Shown in pieces: positions 25,260 through 34,558 of a stretch of DNA of 64,000 bases; position 1 is the stretch's first letter, and every line of letters starts with the position of its first letter. Origin of the DNA: Acinetobacter bereziniae LMG 1003 = CIP 70.12. GTDB lineage: Bacteria; Pseudomonadota; Gammaproteobacteria; Pseudomonadales; Moraxellaceae. The position numbers and the translations under genes were made by a program. Location: contig NZ_KB849756.1 of NCBI RefSeq assembly GCF_000368925.1, positions 78,125 to 142,124 on the forward strand. Reading direction: 5' to 3'. The notes below the pieces were generated by a model. It ran no database searches, was not told the origin of the DNA, and worked only from the letters and a program-made list of their open reading frames with translations.

Positions 25260-26270
25260 TTATGCTTGAATCGATTGAATAAATAAATCACGGAAATTGC
25301 GACACTGTTGAGCAGTAAGCGCAAATATGCCTGAACCACCTTTTTGGAACTGTAACCAATAGAAATCAATCGTATTAAAATTCTGTTTCATTGCCCATTC
25401 AGAATTACCGACTTCGATGACAATCAAACCATCTTCAGTCAAGTAATCTGCCGCTTGAGCCAACATTTTACGGACTAAGTCCAAACCATCCTGACCAGCT
25501 GCCAACGCCAATTCTGGCTCATGATGGAATTCTTCTGGTAAGTCAGCCATATCTTCAGCATCCACATATGGTGGATTAGAAACGATTAAATCATATTGAT
25601 TTTCAGCAGGAATTTTTGCAAACAAATCTGATTCAAGTAATGCAACTTGATACTGCTTGTTATGATGTTCGGTATTGATAGAAGCAACTTCTAAAGCCTC
25701 TTTAGAAATATCAGTGGCATCAACCTCTGAATCTGGGAATGCATATGCCAATGCAATCGCGATACAGCCCGAACCTGTGCACATATCTAAAATGCGTTGA
25801 GGCGTTTTTGGATTTGGATTTTCTGGCAAATTATTTTTAGCTTCAAGAAGCTGTCCATTTTCATCCAAACAATAGGGTGCAAAACGATTTTCAATCAATT
25901 CAGCAATCGGTGAACGTGGAATCAATACACGTTCATCGACATAAAAAGGTTTACCAAAGAAATAAGACAAGTTTAATAAATAAGAGGTCGGAATTTTTTC
26001 ATTGATACGACGTTCTAATAAATTAAGAAATTCAGCTTTTTCACTTGGCAACAATTTTGAATCTAAAATTTCAGCATCAGCATTCCACTCTAGAGATAGT
26101 GTTTGTAAGACCAGTGCAGAGCTTTCAGCAAAATAATCTTCTGTACCTTGACCTAAATGTGCATCGTATTGACGTAAAGCTGTAACCCCAAAACGAATAA
26201 AATCACGAATTGTTGAAAGGTTTTCAGCAGCTTCCTGTAAATGTTCAGGGCTAATAGTCGGTCGATCCAC
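25260..26270 (-). CDS. prmB: 50S ribosomal protein L3 N5-glutamine methyltransferase
   Basis: A 336-residue SAM-dependent methyltransferase with the N5-glutamine signature SNPPY (LIVSNPPYVDAEDM, residues about 219-232). The SAM-binding motif is ILDMCTGSGCIAIALA (about 160-175). The FFGKPFYVDERVLIPRSPIAELIE segment separates PrmB from PrmC. It methylates a glutamine of ribosomal protein L3. It precedes aroC, as in many gammaproteobacteria. The insertion near residues 140-155 (LPENPNPKTP) is not unusual. Confidence 0.93.
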   Translation of the reverse strand: MDRPTISPEHLQEAAENLSTIRDFIRFGVTALRQYDAHLGQGTEDYFAESSALVLQTLSLEWNADAEILDSKLLPSEKAEFLNLLERRINEKIPTSYLLNLSYFFGKPFYVDERVLIPRSPIAELIENRFAPYCLDENGQLLEAKNNLPENPNPKTPQRILDMCTGSGCIAIALAYAFPDSEVDATDISKEALEVASINTEHHNKQYQVALLESDLFAKIPAENQYDLIVSNPPYVDAEDMADLPEEFHHEPELALAAGQDGLDLVRKMLAQAADYLTEDGLIVIEVGNSEWAMKQNFNTIDFYWLQFQKGGSGIFALTAQQCRNFRDLFIQSIQA

Positions 26271-26384
26271 TTAGGGTTTCTCCAAGGTCATAATTTCAAA
26301 CGCCTTATGATACCTTGTTTTCAACCAGATTTATAATCCTTTACTACAATTTACTTGCCAATTATTTATCCACTTTGTCAAAAT

Positions 26385-26768
26385 TTACAGGCGATAAGTG
26401 AGTTTTTCTAGACTATTCGCGCGGTTTACAGTTTGTTTCAGGGCGCAATTGTAATATTTCATTTTATAATCGTCTGAAACAGATTTTTGAGCTTTATCAC
26501 ACTGTTGACTACGTTGTTTTAACCATTGTTTTTGATATTTTTTTTGCGCTTTCTTTTCTTTATCCGAATACAGATCAAGGGTCTGTTTAAAAAGTGATTT
26601 TAAACGATCATCTTGTTTGCTAAATTCACTTTGCATACAATTTGCTAGGCTTGCGGAATGTGTACCAGCAGCATTCATACAACTTATATAATCTGTACTA
26701 TAACCCATTGCCTGTGCCTGAATCGGCAAAGCCAAAACCAATCCCAATGCCCAATATTTTAAATACAT
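26385..26768 (-). CDS. LprI/DUF1311-like periplasmic protein
   Basis: A 127-residue exported protein. The ATG at 26768 has GGGGAA 6 bases before it and gives a clean signal peptide (MYLKYWALGLVLALPIQAQA). The mature part has the DUF1311 pattern: CMNAAGTHSASLANCMQSEFSKQDDRLKSLFK, a long Lys-rich helix, and two later cysteines. Some proteins of this family inhibit lysozyme. Here the role is unknown, although a lysozyme gene is 11 kb away. Confidence 0.75.
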   Translation of the reverse strand: MYLKYWALGLVLALPIQAQAMGYSTDYISCMNAAGTHSASLANCMQSEFSKQDDRLKSLFKQTLDLYSDKEKKAQKKYQKQWLKQRSQQCDKAQKSVSDDYKMKYYNCALKQTVNRANSLEKLTYRL

Positions 26769-26979
26769 CAAATTCCCCATAAACAAGTTATTCTAATTTA
26801 AGTGCTTAAAATAGCAGTTTAAAAGATTTCAAATAAAATACAATCTCCTCATGTTTGTCTAGATTTTCAGTATTGAAATCGTTAAGCAATCGACTGCAAG
26901 TAAGGCTTCGCTTGAAATTATATGGATTCGCCTTTATATATAGAAATGCCCTCAAATTTATTCTGAATTTAGTTAATTT

Positions 26980-27285
26980 ATGAGTTACAAACACAACAAT
27001 CTCATGGCCATGCGGCAATCTTGGTGGAATGATGAATCTACAGCAACTGTAAAAGCTGAAAAGCAATTTTTTCAACAAACACTCAGTGAAAAAGGTGTTT
27101 ATGAAACCCCTTCACTTGAAGATGTAAAATATTTTTTCTTTAGTCTGCCGAGTATCATTATTGTCAAAGGTTATGCACTTGGATTTACAAGCCAACAAGT
27201 TAAAGACATGATCAGCCAACATATTGAAGTCAATCGACTAAGCTTATCTGCTCGGAATGAGATTAAAATTCAGTTCAGAATGTAA
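26980..27285 (+). CDS. Small hypothetical protein
   Basis: A 101-residue cytoplasmic protein of unknown function with no signal peptide. It starts MSYKHNNLMAMRQSWWNDES and contains a hydrophobic patch PSIIIVKGYALG. The competing minus-strand ORF at 26806-27078 is poorer in typical codons, so I prefer this one. The ribosome binding site is weak. Confidence 0.6.
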   Translation: MSYKHNNLMAMRQSWWNDESTATVKAEKQFFQQTLSEKGVYETPSLEDVKYFFFSLPSIIIVKGYALGFTSQQVKDMISQHIEVNRLSLSARNEIKIQFRM

Positions 27286-27431
27286 TCATTTATTTTGCTG
27301 ACGGTCTATTGAATCAATTTAATTCCCCCATTCAGCGAATTGAACTATTTAAATACAGCCATTCCATGTAATATTCCTTACACTTAGTTCTTATTTATCT
27401 TTTCGAATCGCTTATAAAGGATTTTATCTTC

Positions 27432-28805
27432 ATGTCAGATCAGAACGAAAAGCTCAAACAGTTAAAAACCTCGTCAATGGATCGCCGTTTATCAATTGCA
27501 AAAGCATCCTTATTGGCTGGTACACGCTGGGCAGCTTCAAGTGCGAGTTCAATCTTTTCAAGTGAAGAAGAAAAAGAGAAAAAACGTAAACAAGCGATGA
27601 AAGAACAAGCCAATTATCTGGTTCAGGAAATTGGCAAGTTAAAAGGCTCGATCGTCAAAATTGGTCAAATGATGGCACTCTATGGCGAACACTTTTTACC
27701 TGAAGAAATTACTCAAGCGCTCAATACATTAAACAATCAAACCGTTGCACTTGCTTGGCCAGCAATTAAACAACAATTGGTCAGCCAGTTAGGCTCCAAA
27801 CTGAATGATTTAACCATCGACCACGAACCCATCGGTACAGCTTCCCTTGCCCAAGTTCACCGTGCAACGCGTAAATCTGATGGTTTAGAACTGGTTTTAA
27901 AAATTCAATATCCAGGCGTTGCGGATGCCATCGACTCAGACATGAGCCTATTTAAAAATATGCTCAAGTTAACGCGTATGGTTCCGCAAACACGTGAATT
28001 TGATCAATGGTTTGATGAAGTTCGCGAAATGATGCATCGTGAAGTAAATTACGAGGTCGAAGCGGCAACAACTCGACGTTTCGCACAACGACTCAAAGAA
28101 GATCCTCGCTATGGCGTTCCACAAATTATAGATGATTATTGTACCAATCAAGTGTTGTGTATGACATTTGAACGTGGTGTGCCGATTAACAGCCCTGTTA
28201 TGCTGTCATTACCTCAAGAAAGACGTAATCTTTTGGGTGAAGCTTCACTCGAAATTGCAGTGCGTGAACTCTTTGAATGGGGTGAAATGCAGACAGACCC
28301 GAACTTTGGTAATTATTTGGTTCGTTTAGGTAATGGAGAAGACATCAAAGATAAAATCATCTTGTTAGATTTTGGCGCGATTCGTCAGTTTGATAACCAA
28401 CTTCTTAAAGTTGCCTGTAATTTGATTAAAGCAGGTTATCACCATGATGCTGAAGCGATGGTCAATGCAATGTCTGGCTATGAGTTTTTTGATGCAATGC
28501 CGCTCAGTATTAAACCCGATATGGCAAAAGTTTTCTTATTGGCAACAGAAGCATTCAGCACACCACTAAATAATCCTGATCTACCTGCTGGTGTGATGGA
28601 TCAACATAATCGTTATGACTGGAAAAAAAGCCAATTACATAGTCGTGTGATGCAGCGTGCTTCCAAATCAATGGCATCACGTTATTTCAGTGTGCCACCG
28701 AAAGAGTTTATGTTTATTAGCCGTAAATTTATTGGTGCCTATACCTTTATGACTGTAATTGAAGCCAAAACCAATGTACGTAAAATGATTACTCCGTTTC
28801 TGTAG
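27432..28805 (+). CDS. AarF/ABC1/UbiB-family atypical kinase
   Basis: A 457-residue ABC1 kinase-like protein. The family's KxGQ motif is KGSIVKIGQMMALYGEHFLPEEI (residues about 72-94), the Ala-rich nucleotide loop is PIGTASLAQVHRA (about 136-148), and the metal-binding DFG-like segment is LLDFGAIRQ (about 315-323). Such proteins support ubiquinone synthesis or lipid handling. It is not the ubiB of the ubiE-ubiJ-ubiB operon, because those neighbours are absent. There is no C-terminal membrane anchor. Confidence 0.88.
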   Translation: MSDQNEKLKQLKTSSMDRRLSIAKASLLAGTRWAASSASSIFSSEEEKEKKRKQAMKEQANYLVQEIGKLKGSIVKIGQMMALYGEHFLPEEITQALNTLNNQTVALAWPAIKQQLVSQLGSKLNDLTIDHEPIGTASLAQVHRATRKSDGLELVLKIQYPGVADAIDSDMSLFKNMLKLTRMVPQTREFDQWFDEVREMMHREVNYEVEAATTRRFAQRLKEDPRYGVPQIIDDYCTNQVLCMTFERGVPINSPVMLSLPQERRNLLGEASLEIAVRELFEWGEMQTDPNFGNYLVRLGNGEDIKDKIILLDFGAIRQFDNQLLKVACNLIKAGYHHDAEAMVNAMSGYEFFDAMPLSIKPDMAKVFLLATEAFSTPLNNPDLPAGVMDQHNRYDWKKSQLHSRVMQRASKSMASRYFSVPPKEFMFISRKFIGAYTFMTVIEAKTNVRKMITPFL

Positions 28806-28855
28806 GTCAATCTTAAAGTTCTTTAAAGTGACTTTGCAAAAATGTCACTTTTACC

Positions 28856-28879
28856 AATACCCAACATTTGTTGGGTATT
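28856..28879 (+). terminator. Intrinsic terminator after the AarF-like gene
   Basis: AATACCCAAC and GTTGGGTATT form a 10-bp stem with a 4-base loop followed by T-rich sequence. A second, weaker hairpin (AAAGTGAC with GTCACTTT) precedes it. Confidence 0.8.
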
Positions 28880-29043
28880 TTTATTTAAAAATAATTAAAT
28901 AAATACAACATATTAAATCTGATAAATCAACTTTAACAACCATTCATCTACGGTCAATCAGTTTGTCATCTATGACATAGTTTTTTCTTTTTTTGCATGT
29001 CAGGATGATCGCATACCAACACTAGAATACAGGGTATTTCGGA

Positions 29044-30339
29044 ATGACCAATATGGTAAATAAAGCTCAGGGGTTGGGCTTAAATCTAATTACAAAAATT
29101 GCAGGCAGCGATTTACTTGATCAATTTAAATTGCGCAAATTTATTGAAAGATCACTTTATCAAGGATCAAAAGCAGGTTTTAAAACGCTCAGTGCCACGC
29201 AAAAAGCCTTTAAATCAGATCCAAATGTGTCTAAACAAAGACTGCCCAACCAACAAAAATCGCTTTTTGATCTAAGCTTGACAGAAGAACAGCAAATGAC
29301 TGTTGATGCAATGGATCAATTTGCCGCAGAAGTACTTTATCCATTGGCGCATCAAGCCGACCATCATGAAAAATTTCCTGTAGAACTCTGGCAGCACAGC
29401 ATCGACTTAGGTTTGAATTACTATGCGTTGCCTGAAGCCTTAGGTGGAGTTGCTTCTGAGAAAAATATTGTCAGTAATATTTTGATTGCCGAGCGCTTAG
29501 CAAAAGGTGACTTTTCTCTTGCAGCGGGATTGCTCTCAACATTTAGTGTGATTAATGCAATTACGCAATGGGGTTCTGAGAAATCACAATCGCTTTATTT
29601 ACCTAGTTTTGCCAATGATACTGAAATTCAAGCCACTTTTGCGGTACAAGAAGCAACCCCTGCCTTTAATCCAATGCGTTTAAAAACCAAAGCAACATCA
29701 CAAAATGGTCAGTTTAGCTTAACGGGTGAAAAAACGTTGGTTTTGCTTGGTGAAACGGCTGATCTACTACTGGTTAGTGCTGAGTTTAATGGTAAGCCTG
29801 ATGTGTTTATTGTCAACCGTGACTCCAGTATTACGGTGAAAAAAACACCGGCAATGGGTCTAAAAGCGACGGAAACAGTGACCCTTAAGTTTGATCAAAC
29901 GCCTGCACAACGATTGGGTGATGAGGACTTTAACTACCCTGCCTTTTTAGATTTAGGTAATTTAATGTGGTGTGCACTGGCTGTAGGAACTTGTGAAGCA
30001 GTCAAAGAATACAGTATCAAATATGCCAATGAACGCACTGCATTTGGTGAACCTATTTCACATCGTCAAAGTGTAGCTTTTATGATTGCCGATATGGCAA
30101 TAGAAATTGATGCAATGCGTATGCTGATCCTCAACGCTGCAAGTTTGGCAGAATCAGGGCAACCTTTCCATCGTGAAGCATATTTAGCACGCTTACTTTG
30201 TGCTGAAAAGTCGATGAAAATCGCCACAGATGGCGTACAAATTTTAGGTGGACATGGTTTTACCAAAGAGCATCCTGCTGAACGTTGGTACCGTGATCTG
30301 CGTGCTACAGCTGTTTTACATTCTGGTTTACATGCTTAA
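29044..30339 (+). CDS. Acyl-CoA dehydrogenase family protein (atypical)
   Basis: A 431-residue flavoprotein of the acyl-CoA dehydrogenase fold, with an extra N-terminal segment of about 70 residues. Domain features: FAVQEATPAFNPM in place of the usual TEPxAGSD FAD/substrate loop (residues about 200-212), YANERTAFGEPISHRQSVAF (about 328-347) and ILGGHGFTKEHPAERWYRDLRA near the end. I find no Glu at the position of MCAD Glu376 (the end reads YRDLRATAVLHSG) nor the Glu of the isovaleryl-CoA type. It may be a non-catalytic partner of, or use a different base from, the next gene 23 bases downstream. Confidence 0.85.
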   Translation: MTNMVNKAQGLGLNLITKIAGSDLLDQFKLRKFIERSLYQGSKAGFKTLSATQKAFKSDPNVSKQRLPNQQKSLFDLSLTEEQQMTVDAMDQFAAEVLYPLAHQADHHEKFPVELWQHSIDLGLNYYALPEALGGVASEKNIVSNILIAERLAKGDFSLAAGLLSTFSVINAITQWGSEKSQSLYLPSFANDTEIQATFAVQEATPAFNPMRLKTKATSQNGQFSLTGEKTLVLLGETADLLLVSAEFNGKPDVFIVNRDSSITVKKTPAMGLKATETVTLKFDQTPAQRLGDEDFNYPAFLDLGNLMWCALAVGTCEAVKEYSIKYANERTAFGEPISHRQSVAFMIADMAIEIDAMRMLILNAASLAESGQPFHREAYLARLLCAEKSMKIATDGVQILGGHGFTKEHPAERWYRDLRATAVLHSGLHA

Positions 30340-30362
30340 AACGAATAAAAAGGATATTACTC

Positions 30363-31562
30363 ATGAATTTACAAAATCCAAAAAAATTCAAAATGCTTTT
30401 AGACCAAGCACATGAAACAGCTGTTAATGTATTACGTCCAATTTCACGTAAATACGATAAAGCAGAACATGCCTACCCAAAAGAGTTGGATATGCTTGCC
30501 TCTTTACTTGATGGTATGAACGATGGGGGCGATGGCTTAAATGCTGGTGCTGCAATCAACAAACGTGGTGACCATGACAACAGCAATAAAAATGGGACCA
30601 ATATGTCAACCGCCTTAGGCATTATCGAAATGTGCTATGGCGATACTGGTTTACTTCTGTCTATGCCACGTCAAGGTTTAGGAAACTCTGCGATTGCTGC
30701 GGTTGCCAATGATGAACAGCTAGAACGATTTAAAGGTACATGGGCAGCAATGGCGATTACTGAACCGGGATGTGGTTCTGACTCCGCTGCTATTCGTACC
30801 ACGGCAACACAAGACGGTGACGAATATATTCTCAATGGCGAGAAAATCTTTGTAACTTCAGGTGAGCGTGCAGATTCTGTGGTGGTCTGGGCAACATTAG
30901 ATAAAAAATTGGGTCGAGCTGCGATCAAATCTTTTGTTGTACCTAAAGGTACACCAGGCATGAAAGTTGAACGCTTAGAACATAAACTCGGAATTAAAGC
31001 ATCAGATACGGCTGCAATCAGTTTTATTGACTGTCGAGTACCTGCCGCGAATTTACTTGGCAATGCTGAAATTGATGTCGCAAAAGGCTTTGCAGGGGTA
31101 ATGGAAACCTTTGATAATACTCGCCCTCTGGTTGCAGCAATGGCTGTAGGTTGTGCCAAAGCATCTTTAGAACGAATCAAGGAAATTTTTAAAGATGAAC
31201 TTGATGCTGACTATGCCACTCCATATTTACAGAGCTCCAATTTAGCAGCGCAAATTTATCGAATGGAAGCGGAATGGGAAGCTGCTCGTTTACTCACCAT
31301 TAAAGCCACTTGGATGGCGGATAATAAAAAACCCAACTCGCGCGAAGCCTCAATTGCCAAAGCTAAAGCTGGACGTATTGGCAATGAAATTACATTGAAA
31401 TGTGTAGAACTCGCCGCAAGTGTGGGCTATAACGAAGATGAACTGCTTGAAAAATGGGCACGTGACTCAAAAATTCTCGACATTTTTGAAGGTACACAAC
31501 AAATTCAACAGTTGATTATTGCCCGTCGTGAATTAGGAAAATCATCCAGTGAACTGAAATAG
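30363..31562 (+). CDS. Acyl-CoA dehydrogenase
   Basis: A 399-residue acyl-CoA dehydrogenase with intact motifs: AITEPGCGSDSAAIRTTA (residues about 130-147), VTSGERADSVVVWA, and DIFEGTQQIQQLIIAR (about 376-391), whose Glu is the likely catalytic base. It forms an operon with the preceding gene (23 bases, good ribosome binding site AAAGGA). The substrate chain length is unknown. Confidence 0.92.
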   Translation: MNLQNPKKFKMLLDQAHETAVNVLRPISRKYDKAEHAYPKELDMLASLLDGMNDGGDGLNAGAAINKRGDHDNSNKNGTNMSTALGIIEMCYGDTGLLLSMPRQGLGNSAIAAVANDEQLERFKGTWAAMAITEPGCGSDSAAIRTTATQDGDEYILNGEKIFVTSGERADSVVVWATLDKKLGRAAIKSFVVPKGTPGMKVERLEHKLGIKASDTAAISFIDCRVPAANLLGNAEIDVAKGFAGVMETFDNTRPLVAAMAVGCAKASLERIKEIFKDELDADYATPYLQSSNLAAQIYRMEAEWEAARLLTIKATWMADNKKPNSREASIAKAKAGRIGNEITLKCVELAASVGYNEDELLEKWARDSKILDIFEGTQQIQQLIIARRELGKSSSELK

Positions 31563-31626
31563 TTTCGAATGGTTGATCAAACCTCAACTGCTATAGTTTT
31601 GATCAATTAAATTATCAACTGATCAC

Positions 31627-31663
31627 AAAAGGTAGAATTTTTGCTATAAAAATTCTACCTTTT
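31627..31663 (+). terminator. Strong intrinsic terminator after the acyl-CoA dehydrogenases
   Basis: AAAAGGTAGAATTTTT (31627-31642) pairs over 16 bp with its complement at 31648-31663, with a GCTAT loop and a following T-run. Confidence 0.88.
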
Positions 31664-31678
31664 TATTTTCATATTCAT

Positions 31679-32176
31679 ATGTATCAAATTCGAACCATAC
31701 AAATACAAGATAATGCTGCGATTGCACAAGTCATTCGGGAGGTATCTAAAGAATTTGGTCTTGCACCTGAGTCTGGCTTTGCTGTTGCCGATCCTATTCT
31801 GGATGATTTATATCAAGTATACGCACAAGACAATGCACAATATTGGGTGATTGAGGATGGCAATGGTCGAATCGTTGGCGGTGGCGGTATTTCACCATTA
31901 CAGGGCGATTCCTCTATTTTAGAAATTCAAAAAATGTATTTTTTACCCGAACTTCGTGGTCTGGGATTTGCAAAAAAGATCCTTGAACAATGTTTTGAGT
32001 TTGCCCAACATCATGGTTTTCAAGCCTGTTATTTAGAAACCACTAAAAACCTGTGGCAAGCGATAAAACTCTATGAAAAATTAGGCTTTGAGCATTTGCC
32101 CGCGCCTAAAGGCAACACAGGTCATAGTCATGCTTGTGAAGTTTGGATGCTTAAAACATTTGAACCTAGCACTTAA
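31679..32176 (+). CDS. GNAT family N-acetyltransferase
   Basis: A 165-residue GNAT protein with the acetyl-CoA binding motif ELRGLGFAKKILEQCFEFA (residues about 95-113, R/Q-x-x-G-x-G/A) and ETTKNLWQAIKLYEKLGFEHL at the C-terminal part. The start lies just after the terminator at 31663 with no clear ribosome binding site. The substrate is unknown. Confidence 0.88.
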   Translation: MYQIRTIQIQDNAAIAQVIREVSKEFGLAPESGFAVADPILDDLYQVYAQDNAQYWVIEDGNGRIVGGGGISPLQGDSSILEIQKMYFLPELRGLGFAKKILEQCFEFAQHHGFQACYLETTKNLWQAIKLYEKLGFEHLPAPKGNTGHSHACEVWMLKTFEPST

Positions 32177-32410
32177 TTAACTTTAGTCGTATTTTCATTG
32201 CTTTAAAGTCATTGGACAATGCGAAGATTAGAATTGTTTAAAAACTGAAATGTATTTTTTAATGCGACTTAAAAAAATGAATCCTTGGCAAAACAGTCAT
32301 TGAAATTGCTTAACGGTAATTTACAATGAAAATGTTTAGATAATTTAATTTTTATACTTAGAAATTCATGATTTATAAGTATCTTGTGAAATTAAGGGAA
32401 TGTATAAACA

Positions 32411-32860
32411 ATGTTGTATTTGGAAGATTTAAACGTAGGTGATCATTTTAAAAGTCGTGAATACGAAATGACTTTGGATGAAGTTTTAGAATTTGCACAT
32501 AAGTATGATCCGCAAGTGTTCCATACCGATGCAGAAAAAGCCAAAGATCATCCAATTTTTAAAGGATTAGCAGCAAGTGGCTGGCATACATCGGCAGTCA
32601 CCATGCGACTCTGGACTGAATGCTTCCCTGTTGCATATGGACTGATTGGTTCAGAGTCCAGCTTACGATGGCCCAGACCTACACGAGTTGGCGATCGAAT
32701 TCATGTCGATGTTGAAATTGTTTCGATTACCCCTTCTAAAACTAAAAATGATCGTGCTATTGTGACCTATATCACACAAGCTAAAAACCAAAATGATGAT
32801 GTATTACTTATTTCAACCACCAAAATCGTGGTATTTAAACGTAATTTTGATGCGCATTAA
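32411..32860 (+). CDS. MaoC-like (R)-hydratase family protein
   Basis: A 149-residue hot-dog-fold protein. It carries the hydratase motif YDPQVFHTDAEKAKDHPIFKGLAASGWHT (residues about 31-59), with the catalytic Asp and His, and later RWPRPTRVGDRIHV. It fits the enoyl-CoA hydratase or acyl dehydratase families. It stands alone between a GNAT gene and an AraC regulator, so its pathway is not shown. Confidence 0.88.
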   Translation: MLYLEDLNVGDHFKSREYEMTLDEVLEFAHKYDPQVFHTDAEKAKDHPIFKGLAASGWHTSAVTMRLWTECFPVAYGLIGSESSLRWPRPTRVGDRIHVDVEIVSITPSKTKNDRAIVTYITQAKNQNDDVLLISTTKIVVFKRNFDAH

Positions 32861-32953
32861 TCCTCAATTTGTCTTACAATATTTAAGGGTTTTTCCATAT
32901 CATGACAATATGATGAAACAAGTAAAAGCAATGTTCAGAGCAATGGAAAGCAC

Positions 32954-33985
32954 ATGAAAACAGTCTCAGCTCGCCAAGATCAGGGAATTCCTGGTGTTTA
33001 TGGACTATTATTATTAGATATCGTTTCGCGTTGGGGATATAGTGCGGAAACATTATTTGCACCGTTTAACTTTACCAGTGAACAGCTCGCAGAACCAGAG
33101 TGTCGAATACCTACACCACTTGCCAATGAGCTCATTAAACATGCGCTGAAACTGACAGGCGAAAGCACATTAGGCTTTCACCTCGGAACACAGATGCGTA
33201 TTTCAATTCATGGCTTTATTGGCTATGCCATCATGACTGCCAATGACATTACTGATGCATTGGTACTGGCAAACCGATTTATTCAATTGCGTATGCCCTT
33301 TTTGCAATTGTACTTCTCAACATTCGGTGAAAAAGCGACATTACAGTTGCAATGTGATATTGAAATCGAACCTTTGCGCACTGAAATTGTGATGGGTTTG
33401 ACTTTTGGGATCATGACCATGGCAAAGGCATTAACTGGAATTAATGACCTGCATGGTGATATTGATTTTGACTTTCCAAAGCCAGAAGGTTTTGACAAAT
33501 ACGTTGAAAAACTGTCAAAGCAATATACTATGCGTTTCGAACAGCCACACTTAATTGCCAGTTTTGACAAAGCTTATTTGGGTTTAAAGATGGTCAATGC
33601 CGACCCAATTGCCAGTCAAATTGCGATTAACCAATGTGAAGCAGAACTTTCCGCTTTAGGCGAAAGACGCCGTTTAGCAATGCGTGTGCGTGATATTTTA
33701 ACTCATTCAGAACAGCATTATCTCAGTATCGAAAATGTTGCAGATCGCCTACATATGTCCGATCGTACCTTAAAACGTCAATTGGCAGCTGAAGGAACTT
33801 CTTTTTCAACATTGGTTGACGAAGTTCGTTACCGTCACGCAACTTCGTTACTTTCACGTACCGACTATACCCTTGAGCAAATTGCTGATGAACTTGGCTA
33901 CAGTGATGTAGCAAATTTTAGTCGTGCATTTAAACGTTGGAGTGGACGCAGTCCTAGCAGTTGGCGTAAAGATCCTTACTTATAA
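32954..33985 (+). CDS. AraC-family transcriptional regulator
   Basis: A 343-residue regulator. Residues about 20-205 form the Arabinose_bd-like ligand domain shared with OruR/ArgR-type members (LTGESTLGFHLGTQMRISIHGFIGYAIMTA). The C-terminal double helix-turn-helix is clear: IENVADRLHMSDRTLKRQLAAEGTSFSTLVDEVR and LEQIADELGYSDVANFSRAFKRWSGRSPSSWR. It may control the MaoC gene just upstream or be part of a fatty-acid circuit; neither is shown. Confidence 0.9.
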   Translation: MKTVSARQDQGIPGVYGLLLLDIVSRWGYSAETLFAPFNFTSEQLAEPECRIPTPLANELIKHALKLTGESTLGFHLGTQMRISIHGFIGYAIMTANDITDALVLANRFIQLRMPFLQLYFSTFGEKATLQLQCDIEIEPLRTEIVMGLTFGIMTMAKALTGINDLHGDIDFDFPKPEGFDKYVEKLSKQYTMRFEQPHLIASFDKAYLGLKMVNADPIASQIAINQCEAELSALGERRRLAMRVRDILTHSEQHYLSIENVADRLHMSDRTLKRQLAAEGTSFSTLVDEVRYRHATSLLSRTDYTLEQIADELGYSDVANFSRAFKRWSGRSPSSWRKDPYL

Positions 33986-34102
33986 TATGCTTTGCACTGA
34001 TTATTGATTTATATGAATAAGTTTATCAGTATCTCTGCTTTTTGTTTTGTTTGAAAAAGCGGTATAACTCGTGGCAAAAATAAATGGATTAATGGAGTCA
34101 TT

Positions 34103-34477
34103 ATGAATCATCCTTCTGATTTGAAGTATGCAGCAACACATGAATGGGTAAAAATTGAGGGTGATCTCGTGATTACCGGTATTTCAGATCATGCTCAAGA
34201 TGCTTTGGGTGACCTTGTTTATGTTGAAGCTCCAGAAGTAGGTAGCCGTGTAACTGCTGGCGCTCAGGCAGGTGTTGTTGAATCAGTGAAAACTGCTTCT
34301 GATATTCATGCTCCTGTCTCAGGTGAAGTGGTCGAAGTAAATACCGCGCTTGAAGATGATCCAGATTTTGTCAATGATGACCCATATGGCAAAGGTTGGA
34401 TTTATAAGATTAAGCCAGACAATATTGCTGATGTTGAAAAGTTACTCAGTAACACTGAATATGAAGCTGGACTTTAA
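34103..34477 (+). CDS. gcvH: Glycine cleavage system H protein
   Basis: A 124-residue lipoyl carrier of the glycine cleavage system. It has the HEWVKIEGDLVITGISDHAQ start, and the lipoylated Lys lies in VESVKTASDIHAPVSGEV (residues about 59-76). The ATG has GGAG at good spacing. No gcvT or gcvP is adjacent and I saw no glycine riboswitch upstream, so here the gene is a single unit. Confidence 0.96.
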   Translation: MNHPSDLKYAATHEWVKIEGDLVITGISDHAQDALGDLVYVEAPEVGSRVTAGAQAGVVESVKTASDIHAPVSGEVVEVNTALEDDPDFVNDDPYGKGWIYKIKPDNIADVEKLLSNTEYEAGL

Positions 34478-34493
34478 TTTTTAAGCACTTTAT

Positions 34494-34521
34494 AAAAAGA
34501 CCAGAATTTTCTGGTCTTTTT
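34494..34521 (+). terminator. Intrinsic terminator between gcvH and the DAHP synthase gene
   Basis: A 12-bp stem (AAAAAGACCAGA with its complement) and a 4-base loop; both ends are A/T-rich so it can serve gcvH and the convergent DAHP synthase gene. Confidence 0.85.
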
Positions 34522-34558
34522 AATTTCATATCGAAAATTAGTACAGTTCTACAACTTA

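Noticed and set aside
26806..27078. 90-codon minus-strand ORF
   Set aside because: Overlaps the plus-strand gene at 26980-27285, which has more protein-like composition; low-complexity hydrophobic translation.
33986..34102. Glycine riboswitch before gcvH
   Set aside because: The gap is only 117 bases and shows neither of the paired aptamer domains.
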